The translations under genes and the position numbers were made by a program. This document shows positions 33,138-42,741 of a stretch of 64,000 nucleotides of DNA, one piece after another; the stretch's first letter is position 1, and each line of letters begins with the position of its first letter. The stretch covers positions 1,228,841 to 1,292,840 of the forward strand of contig NZ_JAMTCH010000003.1 of the NCBI RefSeq assembly GCF_024171735.1, written 5' to 3'. The DNA is from Prauserella alba. GTDB taxonomy: Bacteria > Actinomycetota > Actinomycetes > Mycobacteriales > Pseudonocardiaceae. The notes beneath the pieces were generated by a model. The model worked only from the letters and a program-made list of their open reading frames with translations. It was not told the DNA's origin and ran no database searches.

Positions 33138-34562
33138 GTGAGCCGACGAGCGAAGATCGTATGCACCCTGGGCCCCGCAACGGCGACGGCGGAGAAGGTC
33201 CGAGACCTCGTCGAATCGGGGATGGATGTCGCCCGGATGAACTTCAGTCACGGCGACCACGACGACCACAAGCAGGTCTACGACCTCGTCCGTTCCGCCG
33301 GGGCCGAGACCGGCAGGGCCGTCGGTATCCTCGCCGACCTGCAGGGCCCGAAGATCCGGCTCGGCACGTTCGCCAGTGGCCCCGTCGAATGGCGCACCGG
33401 CGACACGGTCCGCATCACCGTCGAGGACGTGGTCGGTACCCACGACCGCGTGTCCACGACGTACAAGGGCCTGGCCGAGGATGCGAAGCAGGGCGACCGG
33501 CTGCTGGTCGACGACGGCAAGGTCGGCCTGACGGTCGACGAGGTCGACGGGTCGGACGTGGTGTGCACCGTGACCGAGGGCGGCACGGTCAGCAACAACA
33601 AGGGCGTGTCCCTGCCGGGCATGGCCGTGTCGGTGCCCGCGCTGTCCGACAAGGACGTGGCGGACCTGGAGTTCGCACTCGAACTGGGCGTCGACTTCAT
33701 CGCGCTGTCGTTCGTCCGTTCGCCTGCCGACATCGACCTCGTCCACCAGGTGATGGACCGGGTCGGCAAGGGCAGGGTGCCGGTGATCGCCAAGCTGGAG
33801 AAGCCGGAGGCGGTCTACAACCTCGAGGCGATCGTGCTGGCCTTCGACGGCCTCATGGTGGCGCGCGGCGACCTCGGCGTGGAACTGCCGCTCGAACAGG
33901 TGCCGCTGGTGCAGAAGCGGGCCATCCAGATCGCGCGGGAGAACGCCAAGCCGGTCATCGTCGCGACGCAGATGCTGGACTCCATGATCGGCAACTCCCG
34001 GCCGACCCGTGCCGAGGCCTCCGACGTCGCGAACGCGGTGCTCGACGGCGCGGACGCGGTCATGCTCTCGGGCGAGACGAGCGTCGGCCGGTACCCGATC
34101 GAGACGGTGCAGACCATGTCGCGGATCGTCGAGGCGGTCGAATCGGATCTGCCCGCGGTGCCGCCGCTGTCGCACGTACCGCGCACCAAGCGGGGCGTGA
34201 TCTCGTACGCGGCCCGCGACATCGGCGAGCGGCTCAACGCGAAGGCGCTCGTGGCCTTCACCCAGTCCGGCGACACGATGCGCAGGCTCGCGCGACTGCA
34301 CACCCGGTTGCCGCTGCTGGCGTTCACCCCGTTGGAGAGTGTGCGCAGCCAGCTGGCGCTGACCTGGGGCACCCACACGCAGCTCGTGCCGAAGGCCGAC
34401 TCGACGGACCGGATGATCCAGCAGTGCGATCGGGCGATGATCGAGACCGGCCGGTATCAGCCGGGCGACCTGGTGGTCATCGTCGCCGGTTCGCCGCCGG
34501 GAACGGTCGGATCGACCAACCTCATCCGGGTCCACCGGCTCGGTGAGGACGACCACGCCTGA
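33138..34562 (+). CDS. pyk: Pyruvate kinase
   Basis: 474 aa. Transfers phosphate from phosphoenolpyruvate to ADP, the last step of glycolysis. Motifs: RAKIVCTLGPAT, DVARMNFSHG, DLQGPKIR, the active-site block VIAKLEKPEAV, VARGDLGVELPLE and SGETSVGRYP. The C-terminal allosteric domain (KALVAFTQSGDTMRRLA) is complete. The GTG at 33138 follows a leaderless -10. With the PPi-PFK 5 kb away this gives an irreversible step downstream of a possibly reversible one. Confidence 0.97.
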   Translation: MSRRAKIVCTLGPATATAEKVRDLVESGMDVARMNFSHGDHDDHKQVYDLVRSAGAETGRAVGILADLQGPKIRLGTFASGPVEWRTGDTVRITVEDVVGTHDRVSTTYKGLAEDAKQGDRLLVDDGKVGLTVDEVDGSDVVCTVTEGGTVSNNKGVSLPGMAVSVPALSDKDVADLEFALELGVDFIALSFVRSPADIDLVHQVMDRVGKGRVPVIAKLEKPEAVYNLEAIVLAFDGLMVARGDLGVELPLEQVPLVQKRAIQIARENAKPVIVATQMLDSMIGNSRPTRAEASDVANAVLDGADAVMLSGETSVGRYPIETVQTMSRIVEAVESDLPAVPPLSHVPRTKRGVISYAARDIGERLNAKALVAFTQSGDTMRRLARLHTRLPLLAFTPLESVRSQLALTWGTHTQLVPKADSTDRMIQQCDRAMIETGRYQPGDLVVIVAGSPPGTVGSTNLIRVHRLGEDDHA

Positions 34563-34608
34563 CCGTGTCCGGCAGCTCGCGCGTCGGCGGCGGTGAAAGA
34601 ATCGGGCC

Positions 34609-35511
34609 ATGACGGAACTGGCGCGCGCGGCGGCATCGGAACCCGGCGACGACTCGGGCGGCGGTCAGCCGGTGCTGGACCGGCTGGTGAATCTCCTCGA
34701 CCTCGAGAAGATCGAGGAGAACATCTTCCGCGGCGTGAGCCCGCCGAACTCGCCGACTCGCGTGTTCGGCGGGCAGGTCGCGGGTCAGGCCCTCGTCGCC
34801 GCGGGCCGCACGGTGCCGTCCGAGCGACACGTGCACTCGCTGCACGCCTACTTCATCCGCGGCGGTGATCCGGCAGTCCCGATCGTGTACGAGGTCGACC
34901 GCGTGCGCGACGGCCGGTCGTTCACCACCCGGCGGGTCACCGCGGTCCAGCACGGCAAGGCGATCTTCACCTTGTCGGCGTCGTTCCAGCTGGCCGAGGA
35001 CGGTGTCGAGCACGCGGGGGAGATGCCGGACGTGCCGGCTCCGGAGACCTTGCCGACGCTCGCCGAGCGGGTCGCGCCCTACGCCGACACCCTCGCGATG
35101 CGTGCCGGCCCCCGGCCGCTGGACATGCGGTACGTCAACGAGCCGCCGTGGGTGACCCGCGAGACCGGCGGTTGGGAGGGCCGCAACCGGGTGTGGATGA
35201 AGGCCGACGGCGTGCTTCCGGACGACCCGCTGCTGCACGTGTGCGTGCTGACCTACGCCTCGGACCTCACGCTGCTGGACTCCGTGCTCGCCGAACACGA
35301 CGTGTACTGGGAGTTCGACCGGGTGCTCGGAGCGAGTCTCGACCACGCGCTGTGGTTTCACCGGCCGTTCCGGGCCGACGAATGGTTCCTCTACGACAGC
35401 ACCTCGCCGACCGCGTCCGGCGCACGCGGCCTGGCCACGGGGCGGTTCTTCGCCCGCGACGGCGGCCACATCGCCACCGTCGTGCAGGAGGGTCTGGTCC
35501 GCGTCCTGTAG
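34609..35511 (+). CDS. tesB: Acyl-CoA thioesterase II
   Basis: 300 aa, double-hotdog thioesterase. N-terminal hotdog begins NLLDLEKIEENIFRG with FGGQVAGQALVAAG. The second carries ASLDHALWFHRPFRADEWFLYDSTSP, holding the family's catalytic Asp and Thr, and the C-terminal ARDGGHIATVVQEGLVR holds the Gln. It hydrolyses medium to long acyl-CoAs. AAGAAT, ending six bases before the ATG, may be a weak leaderless -10. Confidence 0.95.
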   Translation: MTELARAAASEPGDDSGGGQPVLDRLVNLLDLEKIEENIFRGVSPPNSPTRVFGGQVAGQALVAAGRTVPSERHVHSLHAYFIRGGDPAVPIVYEVDRVRDGRSFTTRRVTAVQHGKAIFTLSASFQLAEDGVEHAGEMPDVPAPETLPTLAERVAPYADTLAMRAGPRPLDMRYVNEPPWVTRETGGWEGRNRVWMKADGVLPDDPLLHVCVLTYASDLTLLDSVLAEHDVYWEFDRVLGASLDHALWFHRPFRADEWFLYDSTSPTASGARGLATGRFFARDGGHIATVVQEGLVRVL

Positions 35512-35737
35512 GCCCGTGTTCCATAGGCCCGCGCCGTCGGCTCGTCGGCGGTCGGCTCCGGGGTGGCCACGTTTCGCGCGGTGCGACGGCGGACCGCCGT
35601 TCCCCGCGCCATTCGCAGGAATGCAATTTGCAGTTCTGCGAATGGTGTGATCCTTCGTCGCCGATGTGATTCACCGGCACCTACTTTTCGCGCGCTCGGT
35701 GGTTAGATGGGGCGCGGCGACGAGGTGGAGGTGAGTG

Positions 35738-36598
35738 ATGACGCGTGGTCAGGGACCGACCGTGCGCCGCCGCAGGCTGGCCGGGGAACTGCGCAGGCTG
35801 CGGGAGGCCGCGGACCTGACGATCGACGACGTGGCCGAGCGGCTGGAGTGCTCGGCGTCGAAGGTGAGCCGGGTCGAGACCGGCAACGTCGGCGTGACGC
35901 CGCGGGACGCGCGGGACATGCTGGGGGTGTACGGCGTCACGGGCGAGGAGGCCGACGCGCTCGTCCAGCTGGCGCGGGAGGCACGGAAACGCGGCTGGTG
36001 GCACGCCTACAACGAGGTCTTCACCGGTACGTTCGTCGGGCTCGAAGCGGACGCCGCCTCGCTGCGGGCGTACCAGGCGCTGCTCGTCCCCGGCCTGCTG
36101 CAGACGCGCCGGTACGCCCGTGCGGTGATCCGCGCGATGCGGCCCGACGCCACCGAGAGCGAGGTCGATCGCAGGGTCGAGGCGCGGCTGGAACGGCAGG
36201 CGCTGCTGCAGGACGCCCATCCGCCCGAGTACTGGGCCGTGATGGACGAGGCCGTGCTGCATCGCGCCGTCGGCGGCGTGGAGGTGATGGCCGAGCAGCT
36301 GTGGCGGATGCTCGACGTCGCGGCGTTGCCGCACGCGACGATTCAGGTCGTGCCGTTCGACGGTGGCGCCCATCCGGGAATGGAGGGACCGTTTCTCATT
36401 CTCGGTTTTCCGGAACAGGCGGATCAGGACGTCGTCTACGTCGACAGCACGAATGGCGGGCTGTATCTCGAGGACGGTGCCGAGGTGCATCGCTACGCGC
36501 TCATGTTCGACCATTTGCGCGCCGCGGCCGCCAAGCCCGATGATTCGCTCGACATGATCGAGGCCGCCGCGCGGCGGTTCGAGAAGCACGACAACTGA
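35738..36598 (+). CDS. Helix-turn-helix regulator with DUF5753 domain
   Basis: 286 aa. XRE-type helix-turn-helix near residues 12-65 (LRRLREAADLTIDDVAERLECSASKVSRVETG). A DUF5753 domain fills the rest (LVPGLLQTRRYARAVIRAM, PPEYWAVMDEAVLHR, IQVVPFDGGAHPGMEGPF). The ATG at 35738 has GGAGG 6 bp upstream; an adjacent GTG at 35735 is less well spaced. A DUF397 gene follows 22 bp on. Such pairs are abundant in streptomycetes and relatives (BldB/WhiJ-like systems) and affect development or antibiotic production. Confidence 0.92.
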   Translation: MTRGQGPTVRRRRLAGELRRLREAADLTIDDVAERLECSASKVSRVETGNVGVTPRDARDMLGVYGVTGEEADALVQLAREARKRGWWHAYNEVFTGTFVGLEADAASLRAYQALLVPGLLQTRRYARAVIRAMRPDATESEVDRRVEARLERQALLQDAHPPEYWAVMDEAVLHRAVGGVEVMAEQLWRMLDVAALPHATIQVVPFDGGAHPGMEGPFLILGFPEQADQDVVYVDSTNGGLYLEDGAEVHRYALMFDHLRAAAAKPDDSLDMIEAAARRFEKHDN

Positions 36599-36620
36599 AC
36601 CGGATCGACAAGGAGAACAC

Positions 36621-36866
36621 ATGGCCAGCGCCCTGTCCCACGCCAGCGGGCCGGACAGCTCGCACCGGATCGACCCCGGCGCGCTCGCATGGCGCAAGAG
36701 CAGCTACAGCGGTGGCGGCAACGACTGTGTCGAAGTGGCGTTCACTCCCGGCGGAACGGCGGTGCGGGATTCGAAGAATCCCGCGGGCGGCATGCTGCGC
36801 ATGACGGCGTCCGAGTGGGACGTGCTGTTGACGGCCGCACGCAGCGGCATCCTCGACCGCCGGTGA
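36621..36866 (+). CDS. DUF397 small protein
   Basis: 81 aa. Signature WRKSSYSGGGNDCVEVAF and AVRDSKNPAGGMLRMTASEWDVLL. AAGGAG at 36610-36615 precedes the ATG. The partner of the DUF5753 regulator directly upstream; in known pairs the small protein modulates or binds the helix-turn-helix protein. An operon of two genes closed by a hairpin. Confidence 0.93.
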   Translation: MASALSHASGPDSSHRIDPGALAWRKSSYSGGGNDCVEVAFTPGGTAVRDSKNPAGGMLRMTASEWDVLLTAARSGILDRR

Positions 36867-36868
36867 AC

Positions 36869-36896
36869 CCTTACCCGCAGCGGTCCGGGTAAGGGG
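36869..36896 (+). terminator. Terminator hairpin after DUF397 gene
   Basis: 10-bp perfect stem CCCTTACCCG (36869-36878) with 36887-36896, loop 8 nt. A second GGGTAAGGG copy at 36899-36907 could pair with the same left arm. Confidence 0.65.
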
Positions 36897-37008
36897 CGGG
36901 TAAGGGCCCGCGGGGGCGGCGATCCGACGTGATCGCCCGATGCCGCGGGCCCGGCCTTACGGCGATCGTCTCGTTCACAGTCACCCGTGAACGAGGGAGT
37001 ACCGCATC

Positions 37009-37167
37009 ATGACCCGCAACCGTGCCCACGAACCCCGGTTCGACCCGATCCGCGCGGAGACCGACTACCGCGCGGAACAGCTCTGCCGCGCGCGGATCCG
37101 CACCAGCCGCCGGACGCCGCGCCGGCCCCGGTGGCCGCGCCGGGCAGCCCGCGCGGCGCGAGCGTGA
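37009..37167 (+). CDS. Small basic protein, 52 aa
   Basis: ATG at 37009 preceded by GAGGGAG with 9-bp spacing; TGA at 37165. Starts MTRNRAHEPRFDPIRAETDY and ends in an Arg-rich tail (RTPRRPRWPRRAAR). About 16 Arg residues. It lies upstream of the LuxR regulator gene on the same strand. No known family. The ribosome site supports translation. Confidence 0.45.
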   Translation: MTRNRAHEPRFDPIRAETDYRAEQLCRARIRTSRRTPRRPRWPRRAARAARA

Positions 37168-37245
37168 ACGGTCCCGCCGATGCGCGGAACCGGCTGCGAC
37201 GGTGATCTGGACCCCCACGGCGGCGCCGTGCGCGAGAATGCCTCC

Positions 37246-40200
37246 GTGTCTCGTCCGGGTACGTCGGTTCCACTCATCGGCCGCGACGCCGAGCTGTCCC
37301 TGCTGCGCGCCGCCTTCGACAGGGCGTGCGAGGGCGACGCCGGTGCGGTCCTGGTGGCCGGGGACGCCGGGGTGGGCAAGACCCGGCTGCTGGCCGAGCT
37401 CACCGACCACGTGACCGGGGCCGGTGCGCTCGTCCTGCCGGGCCGCTGCCTCGACCTGCAGTCCGGCGGCCTGCCGTACCTGCCGGTCGTCGAGGCCCTC
37501 GGCCGGCTGATCGGTGACGACGCGGCCGAGCCCGCGCTGCGGAGCAGGCCCGCACTCGGCCGGCTCCTGTCGTGGCTGTCCGACTCGGCGGCGCCGGTCC
37601 TGACCCCGGCCTCGGCGCCCGGTGACGATCTCGCCGGCATCTTCGGCTCGTCCGCGGCGGGCGACGTCGGCCAGCTGCAGTTGTTCGAGGCCGTGCTCGG
37701 GCTGCTGGGTGAACTCGCGGCCGCGCGGCCGGTGGTGCTGGTCCTCGAAGATCTGCACTGGGCCGACGCCTCGACCCGCAAACTGGTGTCGTTCCTGGCG
37801 TCGCGGCTGCGCGGGCAGCGGTTGCTCGTGACGGTCAGCTATCGGGGCGAGGACGTCCACCGCAGGCATCCGCTCCGCGGGGTGCTCGCCGAGCTGGCGC
37901 GCCTGCCGCAGGTCGAGCGCCTGGACCTGGGCCCGCTCGAGCCCGGTGACGCGCGTGCGTTCGTCACGGCGCTGGCAGGCGAGCAGGTGCCGCCCGCGGT
38001 CGTGGACGAACTGGTTGCACGGTCGGAGGGCAACGCGTTCTTCGCCGAGGAACTGGTCGCGGCGGGCGGCCCGTCGGGTGAGATCCCCGTCGGCCTGGCT
38101 GACCTGTTGCTGGCGAGGGTCGAACGGCTGGGATCGGGCACCCGCCGCGTGCTGCGGTGTGCGGCGGTCGCCGGCGACGGGATCGGCCACGCCGCGCTCG
38201 CCGCCCTCGCAGGCAGCGGGCAGGAGGACATCGAGGAGGCGTTGCGCGAGGCCGTGCACCATCACGTTCTCGTGGCGGGGGACGGCACCTACCGGTTCCG
38301 GCACGCGCTGCTGCAGGAAGCGGTCTACGCCGATCTGCTGCCGGGGGAGCGGAGCAGGCTGCACGCCGCCTACGCCGCGTGGCTCGGCGAGTGCGAGAGC
38401 CCCTGGCGGGGCCGGGACGCCGCCCTGGCGCACCACAGCCTGCGGGCGAAGGACTTCCCGCTCGCGTTGAACGCGGCGGTGCGCGCCGCCGACGAGGCCG
38501 AGCGGCTCGGTGCCCCCGGCAGCGCACTGCGGCACCTCGAACAGGCGCTGGACGTGCTGGACGTCGTTCCGGTGGCGCAGCGTCCCGACGTGGCCGAGTC
38601 CACGTTGCTGGCCCGCGCGTCCGCGTGCGCCTCGGTGTCGGGGGAGCCGGACAGGGCGATCGCGTTCGCCCGCGAAGCCGTCGACCGGTTGCCCTCCGAC
38701 GCCGTGCCTGCGCGGGCGGTGCTCGCATGGCACCGGCTCGCGGAGGCGTCCGCGGCGCTGGACAGCACGTTCGACGAGGCCGTCTCGGCGATCGAGACGG
38801 CGGGGCGGCTGCTCGCCGAGGGCGGCGACGCCGTGCCTGCGCGGGACCGGGCGGCGGTACTGGAGACGAGGGCCCGGTTGCTGCGTGTCTACGACCGGCA
38901 CGACGAGGCGCGGGTCAGTGCGGAAGAGGCGCTCGACTGTGCCCGCCGCGCGGGGGCGGAGGCCGTCGAACTCTCGGCGCTGGTCGTGCTCGGCGCGCTC
39001 GCCGACACCGCGGGAGACCCGGCCGAGGCGAGGACGAGGCTCGCCGAGGCGAGGCGGCGGGCCGGCGTTCTCGGGGCGGCCGACGTCGAGGCGCGCGCCG
39101 GGTATCTGCTCGCCCTCAGCCATGAGGACGCCGGTGACCTCGAACCGGCGCGGGAGTTGTACGGCGACTGCCTGGCCCGCGCCGAGGACGCCGGTCTGGC
39201 CTGGAGCGGGCTGGGGATGAGCCTGCGGGTCCGGTACCTGGCCATGCGGTTCACGACGGGACGGTGGCCCGCCGACGACGACGTCCGGGACGGCGGCGGG
39301 AAGGACGGCGGCGGGAGGGACGGCACGGCCCCCTCGACGACCGCGGAGGCGTTCGTGGGTGCCGGGCAGGTCGACCTCGACGTGGCACGGGGACGGTTCG
39401 CCGAAGCGGCCGAACTGGTGGAGCGGCTCCGCCGGCACCGGCGGTCGGACCTGTGGATCACGCTGTCGGCGGCGGCGGGAGGGGCCACGCTCGCGTACTG
39501 GCAGGGCGATCATGCCGACGCGGCCGCCCGCGCACGGGAGGGCCTCGACTGGCTCGACGAGGACTTCCCGTGGTCGCCGGCCGGCTTCCGCGTGGGCGCG
39601 CTCGGGGTCGAGGCCTGCGCCGCGTGGGCGGCGACGGCGCGCAGGAACGGCGAGGATCCGGCCCCCGCCGTCGCCGAAGGGGAGGCACTGCTCGCGCGGG
39701 TGCGGGCGTCTCGCGCACGTGCCGTCCCGCGTTCGGTGTCACTCGGACCGGAAGGCCGGGCGTGGCTGGCCCGTGCCGACGCGGCCGCCACCGGGCTCGT
39801 GGGCCCTGCCGATCCGGAGGCGTGGCGCGAGACCGTGGCCGCGCACGACTACGGCGCGGTCTACGACCGGGCCGTGTGCCGGCTGCACCTCGCCGAGGCG
39901 TTGCTCGCCGCCGACCACAGGGACGGGGCGGCGGCCGAGCTGACGGCGGCCCACGAGGTCGCGTCGGAACTCGGGGCGATCGCGCTGCGGGACGCGCTCC
40001 GTGCCCTGGCCCGGCGCGGTGGCCTGGCCGTCTCCGGTCTCCCGGCCGCCTCGCCCGCCGGGGTGCTCACCGGCAGGGAACGGGCCGTGCTCGACCTCGT
40101 CGCCCTCGGCCGGACCAACCGGCAGATCGGCGAGGAGCTCTACATCAGCGAGAAGACCGTGAGCGTGCACCTGTCCCGCGCCATGGCCAAGCTCGGGGTC

Positions 40201-40263
40201 CGGCGCCGGGCCGAGGCCGTGGCCGCCGCCTACGGCCGCGGGTTGTTGGGAGAGCCCGGCTGA
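37246..40263 (+). CDS. LuxR-family regulator with AAA ATPase domain (LAL type)
   Basis: 1005 aa. N-terminal STAND-like ATPase with Walker A AGDAGVGKTRLL and Walker B VVLVLEDLHWADAS. A long TPR-like Ala-rich helical middle follows (about residues 300-930), then a C-terminal LuxR helix-turn-helix (LTGRERAVLDLVALGRTNRQIGEELYISEKTVSVHLSRAMAKLG region). A GGGKDGGGRDG low-complexity insert sits near residue 685. The GTG at 37246 is preceded by GAGAAT, 6 bp away, a weak leaderless -10; GTGs upstream are possible. LAL regulators are large activators, often of secondary metabolism or sugar use. The target is not evident. Confidence 0.9.
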   Translation: MSRPGTSVPLIGRDAELSLLRAAFDRACEGDAGAVLVAGDAGVGKTRLLAELTDHVTGAGALVLPGRCLDLQSGGLPYLPVVEALGRLIGDDAAEPALRSRPALGRLLSWLSDSAAPVLTPASAPGDDLAGIFGSSAAGDVGQLQLFEAVLGLLGELAAARPVVLVLEDLHWADASTRKLVSFLASRLRGQRLLVTVSYRGEDVHRRHPLRGVLAELARLPQVERLDLGPLEPGDARAFVTALAGEQVPPAVVDELVARSEGNAFFAEELVAAGGPSGEIPVGLADLLLARVERLGSGTRRVLRCAAVAGDGIGHAALAALAGSGQEDIEEALREAVHHHVLVAGDGTYRFRHALLQEAVYADLLPGERSRLHAAYAAWLGECESPWRGRDAALAHHSLRAKDFPLALNAAVRAADEAERLGAPGSALRHLEQALDVLDVVPVAQRPDVAESTLLARASACASVSGEPDRAIAFAREAVDRLPSDAVPARAVLAWHRLAEASAALDSTFDEAVSAIETAGRLLAEGGDAVPARDRAAVLETRARLLRVYDRHDEARVSAEEALDCARRAGAEAVELSALVVLGALADTAGDPAEARTRLAEARRRAGVLGAADVEARAGYLLALSHEDAGDLEPARELYGDCLARAEDAGLAWSGLGMSLRVRYLAMRFTTGRWPADDDVRDGGGKDGGGRDGTAPSTTAEAFVGAGQVDLDVARGRFAEAAELVERLRRHRRSDLWITLSAAAGGATLAYWQGDHADAAARAREGLDWLDEDFPWSPAGFRVGALGVEACAAWAATARRNGEDPAPAVAEGEALLARVRASRARAVPRSVSLGPEGRAWLARADAAATGLVGPADPEAWRETVAAHDYGAVYDRAVCRLHLAEALLAADHRDGAAAELTAAHEVASELGAIALRDALRALARRGGLAVSGLPAASPAGVLTGRERAVLDLVALGRTNRQIGEELYISEKTVSVHLSRAMAKLGVRRRAEAVAAAYGRGLLGEPG

Positions 40264-40294
40264 GGCGAGCGCACCGGGCGCGTGCGGGCGCGCG

Positions 40295-41917
40295 TCAGCG
40301 GCGCGGGAGCCGCCGCAACGCCGCGATACCGGCCGACATGGCCTTGGCCCACAGCCGCGGCGGCATCCCGCGGAACGGGCGCAGCCGCAGGCCGCGCTGC
40401 ACGGCGACCGCCTGGGCCTCGGTGTACTTGAGCAGCCCCTCGGCGCTGTTGCGCCTGCCGACGCCGGACTCCTTCATCCCGCCCATCGGCACCCCGACCG
40501 TGCCGAACGTGGCGGCGTAGCCCTCGTTGACGTTCACCGTGCCCGCCTTGATCCGGCGGGCGACCTCCTCACCGCGGCGGGCGTCGCGCGTCCACACGCT
40601 CGCGTTGAGGCCGAACTCGGTGTCGTTGGCGCGCGCTACCGCCTCGTCGACGTCCGAGTAGGGGTACACGGCCACGACCGGGCCGAATGTCTCCTCGCGG
40701 AACAGCGTCGCCCGCTCGGTGACGCCGGTGAGCACGGTCGGTTCGTAGAACAGCGGACCCAGGTCGGGCCGCGGCCTGCCGCCCGCGACGACGGTCGCTC
40801 CGGCCGCGCGCGCGTCGTCCACGTGCGCCTGCACGGTGGTCAGCTGGTCCTGCGAGGTGAGTGAGCCCATGCCGGCGTGGTAGTCGAGGCCCGCGCCGAG
40901 TGTGAGTGCCTCGGTCCGTTCGGCCAGGGCGCGGACGAAGTCGTCGTGGATGCTCTCGTGCACGTAGATCCGCTCGACCGACACGCACAGCTGGCCCGCC
41001 GACGAGAAGCACGCGGTGACGGCTCCGGCGGCGGCCGTGCGGACGTCGGCGTCCGGGAGTACCACCATCGGGTTCTTGCCGCCGAGTTCGAGCGAGTAGC
41101 CGGTGAGCCGCTCGGCGACCTGCCCGGCCAGCCGCTTGCCCGTGGGCGTCGAACCGGTGAAGCACACGTAGTCCGACTCCTCGACGATCGCGTCGCCGAT
41201 GGCCGAGCCCCGTCCCAGCACGATCTGCCAGACGTCGGCGGGCAGCCCCGCCTGTTCGGCGAGTTCGTGCAGCCACAGCGCCGACAGTGCGGTCTGGTTG
41301 TCGGGCTTCTGCACGATCGCGTTGCCTGCGGCGAGGGCGGGCAGCACGTCCATCGCCGTCAGCGCGAGCGGATAGTTCCACGGTGAGACGATCCCGACGA
41401 CGCCCTTGGGGTGCCGGATCTCGGAGGCCTTCGTCAGTACCGGCAGTGCACCCGCGGCACGGCGCGGCGCGAGCAGCCGCGCGCTGTGCTTGCCGTAGTA
41501 GGAGGCGACCAGCGCGGTCGCGCTCACCTCGTCGAACGCGTCGATCCGCGCCTTACCCGCCTCGACCTGCACCAGGTCGAGCACCTCTTCCTGGTGGGAG
41601 AGCACCAGGTCGGCCAGCCGCAACAGCACGCGCTGGCGTTCCCGCGCGGGCCATTCGGCCCACGACGGCTGCACCTCGCGTGCCCGGGTGTACACGCGCC
41701 GGACCTCGGCGTCGGCCGCCTGTGGCAGCGGCGCGACGGGCATCCCGGTGAACGGTGCCGACATCGTCACCGGTGCCGCGTCCATTCCGGTGGCGACCCT
41801 GCGGGTCAGCTGTTCGGCACGCCGCCGGGCGGGCGCTCCGGAAACCCCGCCGATGGGGTCGGCGGGTCCGGCCGTGGGGCCGGGCTGGCTGGGCGTGTTC
41901 GGCACGGTGCTGGTCAC
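40295..41917 (-). CDS. Aldehyde dehydrogenase, succinate-semialdehyde dehydrogenase type (GabD2-like)
   Basis: 540 aa NAD(P)+-dependent aldehyde dehydrogenase. Cofactor and active-site motifs: GIVSPWNYPL, VQKPDNQTAL, FTGSTPTGK, catalytic Glu in LELGGKNPM and catalytic Cys in SSAGQLCVSVERI. The GTG at 41917 has CGGAGG 5-6 bp upstream; the open frame extends farther but without a site. Sequence style matches mycobacterial GabD2 and related broad semialdehyde dehydrogenases. A 14-bp palindrome covers its promoter region. Downstream of and codirectional with a TetR gene. Confidence 0.9.
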   Translation of the reverse strand: MTSTVPNTPSQPGPTAGPADPIGGVSGAPARRRAEQLTRRVATGMDAAPVTMSAPFTGMPVAPLPQAADAEVRRVYTRAREVQPSWAEWPARERQRVLLRLADLVLSHQEEVLDLVQVEAGKARIDAFDEVSATALVASYYGKHSARLLAPRRAAGALPVLTKASEIRHPKGVVGIVSPWNYPLALTAMDVLPALAAGNAIVQKPDNQTALSALWLHELAEQAGLPADVWQIVLGRGSAIGDAIVEESDYVCFTGSTPTGKRLAGQVAERLTGYSLELGGKNPMVVLPDADVRTAAAGAVTACFSSAGQLCVSVERIYVHESIHDDFVRALAERTEALTLGAGLDYHAGMGSLTSQDQLTTVQAHVDDARAAGATVVAGGRPRPDLGPLFYEPTVLTGVTERATLFREETFGPVVAVYPYSDVDEAVARANDTEFGLNASVWTRDARRGEEVARRIKAGTVNVNEGYAATFGTVGVPMGGMKESGVGRRNSAEGLLKYTEAQAVAVQRGLRLRPFRGMPPRLWAKAMSAGIAALRRLPRR

Positions 41918-41943
41918 GGGAGCCTCCGGAGAGCCAAAAACTG

Positions 41944-41957
41944 TTACTCGCGAGTAA
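41944..41957. promoter_or_regulatory. 14-bp perfect palindrome, probable TetR-type operator
   Basis: TTACTCGCGAGTAA lies 27 bp upstream of the aldehyde dehydrogenase start. It is symmetric without gap, the form many TetR proteins bind. It differs from the ATTCC-GGAAT sites beside the neighbouring TetR gene, so a different regulator may act here. Confidence 0.5.
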
Positions 41958-42048
41958 TACCCTACCGTCGGGTGCAACCCCCCGCAGTGCGGTGGGGGAA
42001 TCGCAGGGACGTCACCCGCCGGAGCCGCGGTGTCACCCGCGGCGTCCG

Positions 42049-42693
42049 TCACTCGCCGAAGTGCAGGGTCGCGATGCGTTTCCACTCGTCGAGCAGTTGT
42101 TGCCGGCGGCGCGGATCACCGCCGAGTTCGGCGTCGAGTGCCAGCCCCCGGGTGAGGTTCACGGTCAGCCAGAACAGCGTCTGCATCCGCTCCTCGGGCA
42201 GGTCGCCGGACAGTCCCGTCAGCAGTTCCAGTGTCGACCGGCCGAGCGCGCGGTCGACGGGCCGGATCGCGCGCCGCAGCTCCGGGTCGGTGCGCGCGGC
42301 GATCCAGAGTTCCATCGCGGCCGTGGCCAGGGTGCCGGAGTAGGAGTCCCACAGCAGGTCGATCGCGGCGGCGATGCGGTCCGGCCCTTCGGGCAGGTCC
42401 CTGGCCTCCGGCGCACTCCTGCGCTGCAGCCGGATCGTCAGCTGCTCCACGGCGGAGGCCATCAGATCGGATTTCGCGGCGAAGTGGTGCTGGAACGCGC
42501 CTTTCGAGACCCCGGCGCGGGCGCAGATCTCCTGCATCGACGTGCGCGGGTACCCCAGCTCCACGAGGCATTCGATCGTGGCGTCGAGCAGGGCCGCGCG
42601 GGTCTGTGCGCGCCGCTCCGCCTGGGTGCGGTGCGAGCGCGCGGACGAGGGCGGTGTCGACGACGACGGCGGTGTCGGTGGCGTCGTGGTCAT
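42049..42693 (-). CDS. TetR-family transcriptional regulator
   Basis: 214 aa. N-terminal helix-turn-helix (AALLDATIECLVELGYPRTSMQEICARAGVSKGAFQHHFAAKSDLM region) followed by a helical ligand-binding domain with DSYSGTLATAAMELWIAARTDPELR. The ATG at 42693 has AGGTGA upstream. Divergent from an acyl-CoA dehydrogenase-CaiB operon, with two inverted repeats between them. Acyl-CoA-responsive control of that operon is the simplest inference. Confidence 0.9.
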   Translation of the reverse strand: MTTTPPTPPSSSTPPSSARSHRTQAERRAQTRAALLDATIECLVELGYPRTSMQEICARAGVSKGAFQHHFAAKSDLMASAVEQLTIRLQRRSAPEARDLPEGPDRIAAAIDLLWDSYSGTLATAAMELWIAARTDPELRRAIRPVDRALGRSTLELLTGLSGDLPEERMQTLFWLTVNLTRGLALDAELGGDPRRRQQLLDEWKRIATLHFGE

Positions 42694-42741
42694 GAGCGCG
42701 TCACCTGTGGCCCCTTTACCGGCTGGGACGGTGGTTGTAGA

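Noticed and set aside
36871-39513. 880-codon open frame antisense to the LuxR-type regulator
   Set aside because: It mirrors the sense gene's codon pattern, with Arg/Gly/Pro-rich composition, no ribosome site and no domain. Long antisense frames are expected at this G+C content.
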